Source of the DNA: Nocardioides kribbensis | GTDB taxonomy: Bacteria; Actinomycetota; Actinomycetes; Propionibacteriales; Nocardioidaceae | Assembly (NCBI RefSeq): GCF_015070375.1 | Contig: NZ_JADCLL010000009.1 | Span: forward strand, 62,001-126,000 | Length of the DNA: 64,000 bases | Direction of reading: 5' to 3' | Shown here: in pieces, positions 54,556 to 63,078 of the stretch | Numbering within the stretch: the stretch's first letter is position 1 | How the letters are laid out: each line of letters starts with the position of its first letter | The notes under the pieces: model-generated | Databases searched by the model: none | Told to the model about the DNA's origin: nothing | The model's input: only the letters and a program-made list of their open reading frames with translations | Translations under genes and position numbers: made by a program

Positions 54556-55212
54556 TCAGGCCTGCAGGGCCCGCGGGTGCTCGCCGGTGACGACGAAGAC
54601 GATCCGGTTGGCGATCGACACGGCGTGGTCGGCGATGCGCTCGTAGTAGCGACCCAGCAGGGCCACGTCGACCGCGGCCTCGACGCCCTCGGTCCAGTCG
54701 TCGGAGAGCAGCTGCGCGAAGCTGCTGCGGCGCAGCTGGTCCATGACCTCGTCGTCGCGGCCCAGCTCGATGGCGGCGGTGACGTCCTGGCTGAGGATGA
54801 TCTGGCCGACGCGCTTGACCATGTCCTCGGCGACCTCGGCCATGCGGGCGATGGTGGGGTGGATGGCCTGGGGCACGGCGACGTTCGGCACGCGCAGCCG
54901 GGCGATCTTGGCGACGTGCACCGACAGGTCGCCCATGCGCTCGAGCTCGCTGACCATGCGCAGCGCGGCGATGACCACGCGCAGGTCCCCGGCGACCGGC
55001 GCCTGCAGCGAGAGCAGCGCGAAGGCCTGGTCCTCGACCCGCTCGCGGGCCCGGTCGATCTCGACGTCGGCGCTGATCACCTGCTCGGCGACGGCGGCGT
55101 CGCCGCTCAGCAGCGCCTCGGTGGCGAGCCTGACGGCGGTCTCGACGTCGCGGCAGATGCCGGCGAGGTCACCGAGGACGGACTCGAGCTGGTCGTGGAA
55201 GGCGTCGCGCAT
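54556..55212 (-). CDS. phoU: Phosphate transport regulator PhoU
   Basis: This is a 218-residue all-helical protein with the two PhoU repeats; the metal-binding motifs are SELERMGDLSVHV and YYERIADHAVSI. PhoU links the Pst phosphate transporter to the sensor kinase SenX3 and keeps the system off when phosphate is high. The ATG at 55212 was chosen because TACGTT is 7 nt upstream. A perfect PHO box (55256-55273) reads toward this gene just above its -35 region, so phosphate starvation should raise its expression. It converges with gpmA and is divergent from senX3. Confidence 0.94.
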   Translation of the reverse strand: MRDAFHDQLESVLGDLAGICRDVETAVRLATEALLSGDAAVAEQVISADVEIDRARERVEDQAFALLSLQAPVAGDLRVVIAALRMVSELERMGDLSVHVAKIARLRVPNVAVPQAIHPTIARMAEVAEDMVKRVGQIILSQDVTAAIELGRDDEVMDQLRRSSFAQLLSDDWTEGVEAAVDVALLGRYYERIADHAVSIANRIVFVVTGEHPRALQA

Positions 55213-55255
55213 GGAGGCAAACGTAGAGAGCCTAGGTGTCCGGCGTGCGAGGAGG

Positions 55256-55273
55256 GGTGAACGTGCGGTGAAC
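55256..55273 (-). promoter_or_regulatory. PHO box between phoU and senX3
   Basis: On the phoU strand the sequence is GTTCACC-GCAC-GTTCACC, two identical 7-bp repeats spaced 11 bp, the consensus for actinobacterial PhoP/RegX3 binding. It lies about 31 bp above the phoU -10 hexamer, right where an activator would sit, and about 48 bp above the senX3 -10 (TACCAT) on the other strand. It could serve both. Confidence 0.88.
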
Positions 55274-55333
55274 ATCGCGAAGCCGGCCGCTCCGCGGTGA
55301 GGGCGGGTCCGGGGGCTGCGTACCATTCCGCAC

Positions 55334-56482
55334 GTGGACCCGACGACGCAGGCCTTCCTGGCCGCGATCATCGGGGCCGTCGTCGCCGGCGGCGCCGTGC
55401 TCGCGTGGCACGTCAGCGACCGTCAGCAGTACGCCGCGCGCCCGGTCGAGACGCCCGTGGTGCCGCCCGGGGTGGCCACCGTGCTGTCGGTCCTGCGCAG
55501 CAGCGCGGTGGTGGTCGACGACGACGACACCGTGCTCAAGGCGTCGGCCCCGGCCTACGCCCTGGGGCTGGTGCGGGGCACCCGGCTGCTCGCCGACGAG
55601 CTGGCCGAGATGGTGCGCCAGGTGCGCCGCGACGGACAGATCCGCGAGACCGAGATCCTGATGACCCGCGAGGGCGTGCCGGTGCGCAACGTGACCGCAC
55701 GCGTCGCGCCGCTGGGCTCGCGGCTGGTCCTGGCCCTGGTCGAGGACCGCACCCGCGAGCGACGCGTCGAGGCCGTGCGGCGCGACTTCGTGGCCAACGT
55801 CAGCCACGAGCTCAAGACCCCTGTCGGCGCGCTGCGCCTGCTGGCCGAGGCCGTCCACGAGGCCTCCGACGACCCCGAGGCCGTCGAGCGCTTCGCCGAC
55901 CGCATGCTCACCGAGAGCGACCGGCTCTCCAAGCTGGTGCAGCAGATCATCGAGCTCTCCCGGCTCCAGGCCGACGCCCCGCTCGACGCGCCGGTGGCCG
56001 TCGACCTCGACGAGGTCGTGCAGGTCGCGGTCGACACCAGCAAGATCGACGCCGAGGACAAGCGGATCTCGGTGATCGTCCACGGCACCGAGGGCCTCGA
56101 GGTCTTCGGCAACGAGGGCCAGGTGATGGCCGCGGTGTCCAACCTCGTAGCCAACGCGGTGTCCTACAGCGAGCCCGACTCGACCGTGCTGGTCACCACC
56201 AAGGCCGACGACGGCACGGTCGAGATCTCGGTGGTCGACCAGGGCATCGGCATCCCCGCCGGGGAGCTCGACCGGATCTTCGAGCGGTTCTACCGCGTCG
56301 ATCCCGCACGACACCGCTCGACGGGCGGCACCGGACTGGGGCTGTCCATCGTCAAGCACGTCGCCGCCACCCACGGCGGCGAGGTCCGGGTCTGGTCGGC
56401 GGAGGGTCAGGGCTCGACCTTCACCCTCACGCTGCCCCAGCACCACGCGCACGAACGACAGATGCAGGAGGAGAGCCCGTGA
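55334..56482 (+). CDS. senX3: Sensor histidine kinase SenX3
   Basis: This is a 382-residue kinase. One N-terminal membrane helix (about 6-24, FLAAIIGAVVAGGAVLAW) is followed by a PAS-like domain (about 60-145). The phosphoacceptor is in FVANVSHELKTPVGAL (His about 157), then come the N box and G boxes: VVDQGIGIPAGELDRIFERF and GGTGLGLSIVKHVA. It phosphorylates RegX3 when phosphate is scarce. GTG at 55334; TACCAT at 55321-55326 leaves 7 nt, so it is probably leaderless. The single-helix topology without a large outer loop agrees with sensing through PhoU and Pst. Confidence 0.95.
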   Translation: MDPTTQAFLAAIIGAVVAGGAVLAWHVSDRQQYAARPVETPVVPPGVATVLSVLRSSAVVVDDDDTVLKASAPAYALGLVRGTRLLADELAEMVRQVRRDGQIRETEILMTREGVPVRNVTARVAPLGSRLVLALVEDRTRERRVEAVRRDFVANVSHELKTPVGALRLLAEAVHEASDDPEAVERFADRMLTESDRLSKLVQQIIELSRLQADAPLDAPVAVDLDEVVQVAVDTSKIDAEDKRISVIVHGTEGLEVFGNEGQVMAAVSNLVANAVSYSEPDSTVLVTTKADDGTVEISVVDQGIGIPAGELDRIFERFYRVDPARHRSTGGTGLGLSIVKHVAATHGGEVRVWSAEGQGSTFTLTLPQHHAHERQMQEESP

Positions 56483-57156
56483 CACGGGTACTGGTGGTCG
56501 AGGACGAGGAGAGCTACAGCGACGCCCTCGCGTACATGCTGCGCAAGGAGGGCTTCGAGGTGGCCATCGCCGCCGACGGCAACGCCGCGCTCACGGAGTT
56601 CGAGCGCAACGGCGCCGACATCGTGCTGCTCGACCTGATGCTCCCGGGGCTCCCGGGCACCGAGGTGTGCCGGCAGATCCGGCAGACCTCCCACGTGCCG
56701 GTGATCATGGTGAGCGCCAAGGACGACGAGGTCGACAAGGTGGTCGGGCTGGAGCTCGGGGCCGACGACTACGTCACCAAGCCCTACTCCCCCCGCGAGC
56801 TGGTCGCCCGCATCCGGGCCGTGCTGCGCCGCGGCACCGAGCCCGACCTGGCCCCGGCCACCCTCGAGGCCGGACCGGTGCGGATGGACGTGGAGCGCCA
56901 CGTCGTGACCGTCGACGGCGAGGAGCAGCGGCTGCCGCTCAAGGAGTTCGAGCTGCTGGAGATGTTCCTGCGCAACCCCGGGCGGGTGCTGACCCGCGGT
57001 CAGCTGATCGACCGGGTCTGGGGCTCGGACTACGTCGGCGACACCAAGACCCTCGACGTGCACGTGAAGCGGCTGCGGGCCAAGCTCGAGCCCGACCCGG
57101 GCGAGCCGAGGTACCTCGTCACCGTGCGGGGCCTGGGCTACAAGCTGGACCTCTGA
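56479..57156 (+). CDS. regX3: Response regulator RegX3
   Basis: This is a 225-residue OmpR/PhoB-type regulator. The receiver domain has VVEDEESYSDAL, the phosphorylated Asp52 in LLDLMLPGLPG, and the lysine in DDYVTKPYSPREL. The C-terminal winged helix holds LPLKEFELLEMFLRNPGRVL and KTLDVHVKRLRAKL. It activates phosphate-starvation genes through PHO boxes such as the one upstream. The GTG overlaps the senX3 stop (GTGA). The two-gene operon is complete and intact. Confidence 0.96.
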   Translation: MTRVLVVEDEESYSDALAYMLRKEGFEVAIAADGNAALTEFERNGADIVLLDLMLPGLPGTEVCRQIRQTSHVPVIMVSAKDDEVDKVVGLELGADDYVTKPYSPRELVARIRAVLRRGTEPDLAPATLEAGPVRMDVERHVVTVDGEEQRLPLKEFELLEMFLRNPGRVLTRGQLIDRVWGSDYVGDTKTLDVHVKRLRAKLEPDPGEPRYLVTVRGLGYKLDL

Positions 57157-57235
57157 CGCCGCGGTGCGCACGGCCCCGACCGTGCGGTCCGAAACCCGCG
57201 CGACCGGGCCGGGCGCACGTCCCTAGGGTGGTCGC

Positions 57236-58189
57236 GTGACCACCCGTCCCTCGGCCCCGGCGCCCACCTCCCCGACCTCCGACGCCGTCCCGGCCCCCGC
57301 CGCGTGGCTGCCGGTCGCCGCGGTCGGGGTGACCCTGGTGCTGTGGGCCTCGGCCTTCGTGGCGATCCGTCACCTCGGGGCCGACTTCTCCCCCGGCGCC
57401 CTGTCGCTGGGGCGGCTGGTGGTGGGCTCGCTCGTCCTGGCGCCCTTCGCGCTGGCCCGGGGCCTGCCGCGGGCGACGCCACGGCAGTGGGTGTCGCTGG
57501 TCGTGATCGGGGTGCTGTGGTTCGGCGTCTACAACGTGGCGCTCAACGAGGGCGAGCAGCGGGTCGACGCCGGCACGGCGGCCATGCTCATCCAGGTGTC
57601 GCCGGTGCTCATCGCGCTCCTGGCCGCGCTCTTCCTGGACGAGCGGTTCACGCCCTACCTCGGGCTCGGACTGGCCCTGGCCTTCGGCGGCGTCGCCCTC
57701 ATCGGGCTGTCGACCTCGGAGAGCGGCGAGCGCGACCTGCTCGGGGTCCTCCTCTGCCTGCTGGCCGCGGTCGTCTACGCCGTGAGCCTCGTGCTGCAGA
57801 AGCCCCTGGTGGCGCGACTGCCCGCGGTGCACGTGACGTGGCTGGCCTGCACGATCGGGGCGGTCGCGTGCCTGCCCTTCGCGGGCCGGCTGGTCGCCGA
57901 GACCGCGGCCGCGCCGGCCTCGTCGGTGGCCTGGGTGGTCTACCTGGGCGCCTTCCCCACGGCCATCGCCTTCACCACCTACGCCTACGCGCTGTCGCGG
58001 ATGAGCGCGGGCAACCTCGGCGTCACCACCTACCTCGTGCCGCCGATCACCATCGTGCTCGGCCTGCTGCTGCTCGACGAGACCCCGCCGACCATCGCCT
58101 ACGCCGGCGGCGCGCTGGCCCTCGTCGGCGTCGCGGTGGCCCGGCGCAGGCCGCAGCCCCGGGCGCAGCGCACGGTCGCGGGGCCGTGA
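57236..58189 (+). CDS. EamA/DMT-superfamily transporter
   Basis: This is a 317-residue protein with ten predicted membrane helices in two EamA repeats (repeat 1 about 25-155, repeat 2 about 165-300). Typical elements are LVLWASAFVAIRHLG at the start of repeat 1 and PPITIVLGLLLLDETPP near the end of repeat 2. Members export metabolites such as amino acids or nucleotides; the cargo is unknown. GTG start with TAGGGT (57224-57229) 6 nt upstream, so it is leaderless. Its stop overlaps the GTG of the GGDEF-EAL gene. Confidence 0.9.
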   Translation: MTTRPSAPAPTSPTSDAVPAPAAWLPVAAVGVTLVLWASAFVAIRHLGADFSPGALSLGRLVVGSLVLAPFALARGLPRATPRQWVSLVVIGVLWFGVYNVALNEGEQRVDAGTAAMLIQVSPVLIALLAALFLDERFTPYLGLGLALAFGGVALIGLSTSESGERDLLGVLLCLLAAVVYAVSLVLQKPLVARLPAVHVTWLACTIGAVACLPFAGRLVAETAAAPASSVAWVVYLGAFPTAIAFTTYAYALSRMSAGNLGVTTYLVPPITIVLGLLLLDETPPTIAYAGGALALVGVAVARRRPQPRAQRTVAGP

Positions 58190-59544
58190 CCCGTCGGGTC
58201 GGCCGCGCGGGCACCGACGCGCTGACCGGGCTGGCCGACCGCGCGCGGCTGGAGCGGCGCGCCCGGCGTCTCCTGACCGGGGAACGGCACGGCGACCCGA
58301 CCCGCCGGGCCGTCCTGATCGTCGACCTCGACCACTTCAAGCACGTCAACGACACGCTCGGGCACGCCGCCGGCGACGCCGTGCTGGTCGAGGTCGCGGC
58401 CCGGCTCGAGCGCGTGGCGCGGCCCGGGGCCCTGGTCGCGCGCCTCGGGGGCGACGAGTTCCTCGTGCTCTCCGCCGCCCTTCCGCCCGGCGACGACGGC
58501 TCCTCGCTGGCCGGTGCGGTGCGCCGGTCCCTCGCCCCGCCCGTGCGGGTCGACGGGGTGGGACTGCGGGTCGGTGCCTCGGTCGGCGTCGCTCTCGAGG
58601 GCCGCGACGGACACGACCTCGTCGAGCTGATGCGCGTGGCCGACCGGGCGATGTACGCCGACAAGGCCCGCCCGGGCGCGCCTGCGCGCGAGGAGGCCGC
58701 CGCGGACCCCACGCTCGGCCCCGACCTGCGCGCGGCCCTCGAGCGCCGCGACGGCTCCGAGGCCCTGGGCCTGCACCACCAGCCGCAGGTCGGGTGGGAC
58801 GGCACCGTGAGCGGCTACGAGGCGCTGCTGCGCTGGAGCCACCCCCGTCGCGGGCTGCTCCTGCCCCGCGACGTCCTGCCGGTGGCGCGGGCCGAGGGCG
58901 CCCTCACGGCGCTGACGCTGCACGCCGTGGCCCGGGCCCTCACCGACCACGCGGTGCTGGCGGCCGCCGCCCGGCCCGCCGACCCGCTCACCGACCTGGC
59001 CACCGACGCACCCACGGTGTCGGTCAACGTCGCCGCGCGCGACCTGCTCGTCGACGGCTTCGTCGACGACGTCGCGTCGCTCCTGGCCGCGTCGCCGGCC
59101 CCGCCGGGGTGCCTGCTGCTCGAGATCGCCGAGCCGGCGCCCCACCCGCGCCCGGCGGTGCAGGCGCTGTTCGCCGCCCTCGACGCCCTCGGGGTCGGGG
59201 TGAGCATCCACGAGTTCGGCGCCGGGGCGGCCTCGCTGGCCCCGCTGGCCGGCTACGCGGGTGTGCGCGAGCTCAAGCTCGACCCGGCCCTGACCCGTGC
59301 CGTCGCGACCGACCCGGCCGCGGCACGCCTCGTGGCCGCCACCGTGGGCGCCGCCCACGCCCTCGACCTCGCCGTGGTGGCCGAGGGGGTGGAGGACCCC
59401 GGCGTGGTGCCCCGCCTGCGCGAGCTCGGCTGCGACCGGCTCCAGGGCTTCCTGGTGGCTGCGCCGCTGCCGCCCGGCGAGGTCGCCGCGTGGCTGGAGC
59501 GCTGGCGGGCCGGCGGGGGCGCTCAGGCGCTGCTCGGGGCCTAG
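58186..59544 (+). CDS. GGDEF-EAL protein with intact GGDEF and altered EAL site
   Basis: This is a 452-residue soluble protein without a sensory domain. The GGDEF domain (about 8-165) has LVARLGGDEFLVLS, so the diguanylate cyclase site is intact, but the RxxD inhibitory site reads RPGA. The EAL domain (about 185-440) has YEALLRWSHP and AEGVEDPG, and keeps the glutamine of LQGF, but the metal-binding DDFG is replaced by HEFG and LEITE by LEIAE. Phosphodiesterase activity is therefore doubtful. It probably makes or senses c-di-GMP. GTG start overlaps the EamA stop. Confidence 0.88.
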   Translation: MTRRVGRAGTDALTGLADRARLERRARRLLTGERHGDPTRRAVLIVDLDHFKHVNDTLGHAAGDAVLVEVAARLERVARPGALVARLGGDEFLVLSAALPPGDDGSSLAGAVRRSLAPPVRVDGVGLRVGASVGVALEGRDGHDLVELMRVADRAMYADKARPGAPAREEAAADPTLGPDLRAALERRDGSEALGLHHQPQVGWDGTVSGYEALLRWSHPRRGLLLPRDVLPVARAEGALTALTLHAVARALTDHAVLAAAARPADPLTDLATDAPTVSVNVAARDLLVDGFVDDVASLLAASPAPPGCLLLEIAEPAPHPRPAVQALFAALDALGVGVSIHEFGAGAASLAPLAGYAGVRELKLDPALTRAVATDPAAARLVAATVGAAHALDLAVVAEGVEDPGVVPRLRELGCDRLQGFLVAAPLPPGEVAAWLERWRAGGGAQALLGA

Positions 59545-59547
59545 CCG

Positions 59548-59573
59548 GCCGGTCTCAGTTCTCCGAGACCGGC
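59548..59573. terminator. Hairpin between convergent GGDEF-EAL and YbjN genes
   Basis: GCCGGTCTC and GAGACCGGC form a perfect 9-bp stem with an 8-nt loop. It follows the GGDEF-EAL stop by 4 nt and overlaps the YbjN stop codon, so it can end transcription from both sides. Confidence 0.55.
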
Positions 59574-60070
59574 TCGTGGTCGCTCTCGAGCCAGCCGCGG
59601 AAGGCCTCGAGGTTGGCGGTGGACTCCCCGCGCAGCTTGCGCCACTCCCACTCCTTGCGGATGGAGGAGGCGAAGCCGAGCTCGAGGATGGCGTTGAAGG
59701 ACTCGTCGGCGTAGGTCAGGACCGAGCCGAGCAGCCGGTCGAGCTCGGTCTCGTCGACCGAGCGCAGCGGGAGACGGCCGTCGAGGTAGATGTCGCCGAG
59801 CCGGTCCACGGCGAAGGACACGGCGTACATGCGCAGGTTCTTCTCCAGCAGCCAGCGCCAGACGCGCTCGTGGTTCTCGTCGGGGTTGCGGCACACGAAG
59901 GCGTGCACCCCCAGGGCGTGGGCGCCGATGTCGAGGCGCACGGGGGTCTGGAGCTTCTTCTCGCCGGGCAGCGAGAAGGAGAAGACGCCCTCGGCCGACT
60001 CCTCCACCTCGAGGTCGTTGCTGCTCAGCCAGGCCCGGACGGTCGCGGCGGCCGCGTCGCGTGTGGTCAT
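59555..60070 (-). CDS. YbjN-domain protein
   Basis: This is a 171-residue protein of the YbjN family, with a secretion-chaperone-like alpha/beta fold ([55 protein letters not shown]). Its function is not established. It follows mshA with an ATGA overlap; in M. tuberculosis a YbjN-type gene also follows mshA, so this pairing is conserved and may link it to mycothiol or redox metabolism (inference). ATG at 60070. Confidence 0.87.
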   Translation of the reverse strand: MTTRDAAAATVRAWLSSNDLEVEESAEGVFSFSLPGEKKLQTPVRLDIGAHALGVHAFVCRNPDENHERVWRWLLEKNLRMYAVSFAVDRLGDIYLDGRLPLRSVDETELDRLLGSVLTYADESFNAILELGFASSIRKEWEWRKLRGESTANLEAFRGWLESDHEPVSEN

Positions 60071-61344
60071 GACACCGACTCTCGCATGCGGGTGCGCGCT
60101 CGCTCGTAGACCGCGAGCACCTGGGCGGCGGTGGCCTCCCACGAGAAGCGGCGTGCCTGGGCCACGGCACCGGCCTCGAGCCGCGCGTGGAGGGCCTCGT
60201 CGCCGACCACCCGGGCCAGCGCGTCGGCCCAGGCCCGTGGGTCGTGCCCGTCGACCAGCAGGCCGCTGCGACCGTCGTCGACCACCGTGGTCAGCCCGCC
60301 GACCGCCGCGGCGACGACCGGGGTGCCGGCCGCCTGGGCCTCGGCGGCCACCAGCCCGAAGGACTCGTTGTACGACGGCACCGCGACCACCGAGGCGGCG
60401 GCGTACCACCGGGCCAGGTCGGCCTGGGCGACCGGCGGCACGAAGCGCACCACGTCGGGGCGGCCGGGCGACCCGACCAGGCCGAGGTCGCGGGCCAGGG
60501 TCGCCAGGGCCTCGGGGCGGTCCAGACCGCTGCCCGAGGGCCCGCCGACGACCGGCACCACCAGCCGGTGGCGCAGCGCCGGGTCGCGCTCGAGCATCAC
60601 CGCCACGGCGCGCAGCAGCACGTCGGGAGCCTTGAGCGGCTGGATGCGCCCGGCGAACAGCAGCACGTGGGCGTCGCGGGCCAGGCCGAGGTCGTCGCGG
60701 GTGCGGGCGCGGTCGAGGGGCCGGAAGAGGTCGAGGTCGACGCCGGGGTGGACGACCTCCACGCGGCCGGGGTCGGCGTCGTAGAGGTTGATCAGCTGCT
60801 TGGCCTCGAGGTCGGTGTTGGCCACCAGCATGTCGGCGGCCTCGACCACCTGCTCCTCGCCGATGACGCGGGCGGCGGGCTCGGGGTGGTCGCCGAGGGC
60901 GAGCGCGTCGTTCTTCACCTTGGCCATGGTGTGCATCGAGTGCACCAGCGGCACGCCCCAGCGGTCGCGGGCCAGGGCGCCGACCTGGCCGGAGAGCCAG
61001 TAGTGGGAGTGCACGGCGTCGTAGTGCCCCGAGGGCTGGGCGGCCTCGGCCCGCAGCACCTCGCGGGCGAAGACGCACAGCTGCGCCGGCAGCTCCTCCT
61101 TGGTCAGCCCCTCGAAGGGACCGGCGTGGATGTGGCGCACGACGAGGCCGTCGCCGGCCTCGACGACGGGCGGCAGCGTGGACCGCGTGGCGCGGGTGAA
61201 GATGTCGACCTCGACGCCGCGCGCGGCCAGGCGGCGGGCCAGCTCGATGACGTAGACGTTCATGCCGCCCGCGTCGCCGGTGCCCGGCTGGTCGAGCGGC
61301 GAGGTGTGCAGGCTGATCATGGCCAGCCGGCGGAGCTCTCCCAC
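60067..61344 (-). CDS. mshA: D-inositol-3-phosphate glycosyltransferase MshA
   Basis: This is a 425-residue GT4-type enzyme. Substrate and donor motifs are [34 protein letters not shown] and, in the C-terminal Rossmann domain, [17 protein letters not shown] and [19 protein letters not shown]. It transfers N-acetylglucosamine from UDP-GlcNAc to inositol 3-phosphate, the first step of mycothiol synthesis. I chose the GTG at 61344, which has AGGAAGG upstream; an internal ATG at 61320 is also possible. Its stop overlaps the YbjN start. Confidence 0.93.
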   Translation of the reverse strand: MGELRRLAMISLHTSPLDQPGTGDAGGMNVYVIELARRLAARGVEVDIFTRATRSTLPPVVEAGDGLVVRHIHAGPFEGLTKEELPAQLCVFAREVLRAEAAQPSGHYDAVHSHYWLSGQVGALARDRWGVPLVHSMHTMAKVKNDALALGDHPEPAARVIGEEQVVEAADMLVANTDLEAKQLINLYDADPGRVEVVHPGVDLDLFRPLDRARTRDDLGLARDAHVLLFAGRIQPLKAPDVLLRAVAVMLERDPALRHRLVVPVVGGPSGSGLDRPEALATLARDLGLVGSPGRPDVVRFVPPVAQADLARWYAAASVVAVPSYNESFGLVAAEAQAAGTPVVAAAVGGLTTVVDDGRSGLLVDGHDPRAWADALARVVGDEALHARLEAGAVAQARRFSWEATAAQVLAVYERARTRMRESVS

Positions 61345-61524
61345 GCTGCGCCACCCTTCCTCGCGTCGTCGCCGGCGCCCCTGCGCCGGCCTGCGGGCTC
61401 CCGCGGCGCGCGGAGGCCCACGGACCAGAGTGGTCCACCGGACAAGAACCCTGCGGCCCGCCCGGGGATTCCCGACCCGGCGACCGGGTCGTGGACACCT
61501 GGCGCCACGCGGCAGGATGGAGCC

Positions 61525-62325
61525 ATGAGCGCCCCCTCCACCCCCTCGACCTCGCCGACCACCGACCCCGGGTCGGGCTCTGCCGACCGTCCGCTCGCCG
61601 TGGTCACCGGCGCCAGCAGCGGGATCGGCGCGGCCACCGCGCGCCAGCTCGCCGCCGCGGGCTACCGCGTGGTCTGCGCGGCCCGGCGCGCCGAGCGGGT
61701 CGAGGAGCTCGCCGCTGAGATCGACGGGGTGGCCGCGGTCTGCGACGTCACCGACGAGGCGTCGGTCGCCGGGCTGGCCGAGCTCGTCGGCGGGCGCCTC
61801 GACGTGCTGGTCAACAACGCCGGCGGGGCCTTCGGCTCCGCCCCCGTGGCCCAGGCCGACGCCGAGGAGTGGCGCCGGATGTACGAGGTCAACGTCATCG
61901 GCCTCATGCAGGTCACCCGCGCCCTGCTGCCGGCCCTGCTGGCCAGCGGCGCGGGGGTGATCCTCAACGTCGGCTCCACTGCCGGGCGGGTGGCCTACGA
62001 GGGCGGTGCCGGCTACACCGCCGCCAAGCACGGCACCCAGGTCGTGACCGAGACCCTGCGCCTGGAGCTCTTCGACCAGCCGGTGCGGGTGTGCGAGATC
62101 GCCCCCGGCATGGTCCGCACCGACGAGTTCTCCCTGGTCCGCTTCGACGGCGACCGGGAGAAGGCCGACGCGGTGTACGCCGGGGTCCCCGACCCCCTGG
62201 TCGCCGACGACGTCGCCGACGCCATCGTGTGGATGGTGACCCGACCGGCGCACGTCAACATCGACCAGCTGGTCATCCGCCCCCGCGCCCAGGCCGCGCA
62301 GCACAAGGTCCACCGCGTCGGCTGA
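61525..62325 (+). CDS. Short-chain dehydrogenase/reductase
   Basis: This is a 266-residue SDR. Cofactor motif [28 protein letters not shown], catalytic Ser and Tyr-Lys in [23 protein letters not shown]. It most resembles the YdfG-like NADP-dependent serine or 3-hydroxy acid dehydrogenases ([11 protein letters not shown], then [10 protein letters not shown]). The substrate is not certain. ATG at 61525, CAGGAT 6 nt upstream, so it is probably leaderless. The first 22 residues are low-complexity Ser/Thr/Pro. Confidence 0.9.
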   Translation: MSAPSTPSTSPTTDPGSGSADRPLAVVTGASSGIGAATARQLAAAGYRVVCAARRAERVEELAAEIDGVAAVCDVTDEASVAGLAELVGGRLDVLVNNAGGAFGSAPVAQADAEEWRRMYEVNVIGLMQVTRALLPALLASGAGVILNVGSTAGRVAYEGGAGYTAAKHGTQVVTETLRLELFDQPVRVCEIAPGMVRTDEFSLVRFDGDREKADAVYAGVPDPLVADDVADAIVWMVTRPAHVNIDQLVIRPRAQAAQHKVHRVG

Positions 62326-62358
62326 CGCGCTGCTGCACCGGCTGTCACACTGACCCGC

Positions 62359-63048
62359 ATGCAGACCATCGGACTCGTCGGCGGCATGAGCTGGGAGAGC
62401 AGCGCGGCCTACTACAAGGCGCTCAACCTGGGCGTGGCCCAGCGCCTGGGCGGCCTCTCCTCGGCCAAGGTCGTGCTCTCCTCCCTCGACTTCGCCGAGC
62501 TCACGACGCTGCAGGCCCAGGAGCGCTGGGACGAGGTCGCCGCGGTGCTGGTGGCCGCCGCCCAGGGCCTGGAGCGGGCCGGGGCCGACGTGCTGCTGCT
62601 GTGCACGACGACTTTCCACCGCGTCGCCGACGAGGTCGCCGCCGCGGTCGACGTGCCGCTGCTGCACCTCGCCGACGTCGTGGCCGAGGCCTGCCTGGCG
62701 CGCAAGGTCTCCGAGGTGGGCTTCCTCGGCACGACCTTCACCATGGAGCGCAGCTTCTTCACCGACCGCCTCGCCGACGACGGGCTGACCGTGCACGTGC
62801 CCGCCACCGAGCACCACGCCGAGCTGAACCGGATCATCTACGAGGAGCTCGTCCACGGGCGCGTCGAGGACTCCTCGCGCCGCTTCGTGGTCGACCTGAT
62901 CTCCCAGCTCTGGGACGCCGGCGCCGGCGGCGTCGTGCTCGGCTGCACCGAGCTGGAGCTGCTCGTGCGCCAGGCCGACTCCGAGCTCCCGGTCTTCCCC
63001 AGCACCACGCTGCACGTCGAGGCCGCCCTCGACCGCGCCCTGGGCTGA
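62359..63048 (+). CDS. Aspartate/glutamate racemase family protein
   Basis: This is a 229-residue protein of the Asp/Glu racemase superfamily (YgeA-like). It begins [20 protein letters not shown]. The first catalytic Cys is in [15 protein letters not shown] and the second in [12 protein letters not shown]. Both cysteines are present, so racemase activity is plausible. In the first motif the residue after the Cys-Thr pair is Thr rather than the usual Asn. ATG at 62359; CACACT 7 nt upstream suggests a leaderless message. It converges with the metalloprotease gene. Confidence 0.88.
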   Translation: MQTIGLVGGMSWESSAAYYKALNLGVAQRLGGLSSAKVVLSSLDFAELTTLQAQERWDEVAAVLVAAAQGLERAGADVLLLCTTTFHRVADEVAAAVDVPLLHLADVVAEACLARKVSEVGFLGTTFTMERSFFTDRLADDGLTVHVPATEHHAELNRIIYEELVHGRVEDSSRRFVVDLISQLWDAGAGGVVLGCTELELLVRQADSELPVFPSTTLHVEAALDRALG

Positions 63049-63078
63049 TCCGGCCGGGCTGATCCGGCTGGTCCCGGC

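Noticed and set aside
60187..61524. Long forward open frame upstream of the SDR gene
   Set aside because: It is antisense to mshA and contains no domain; only the part from the ATG at 61525 is an SDR.
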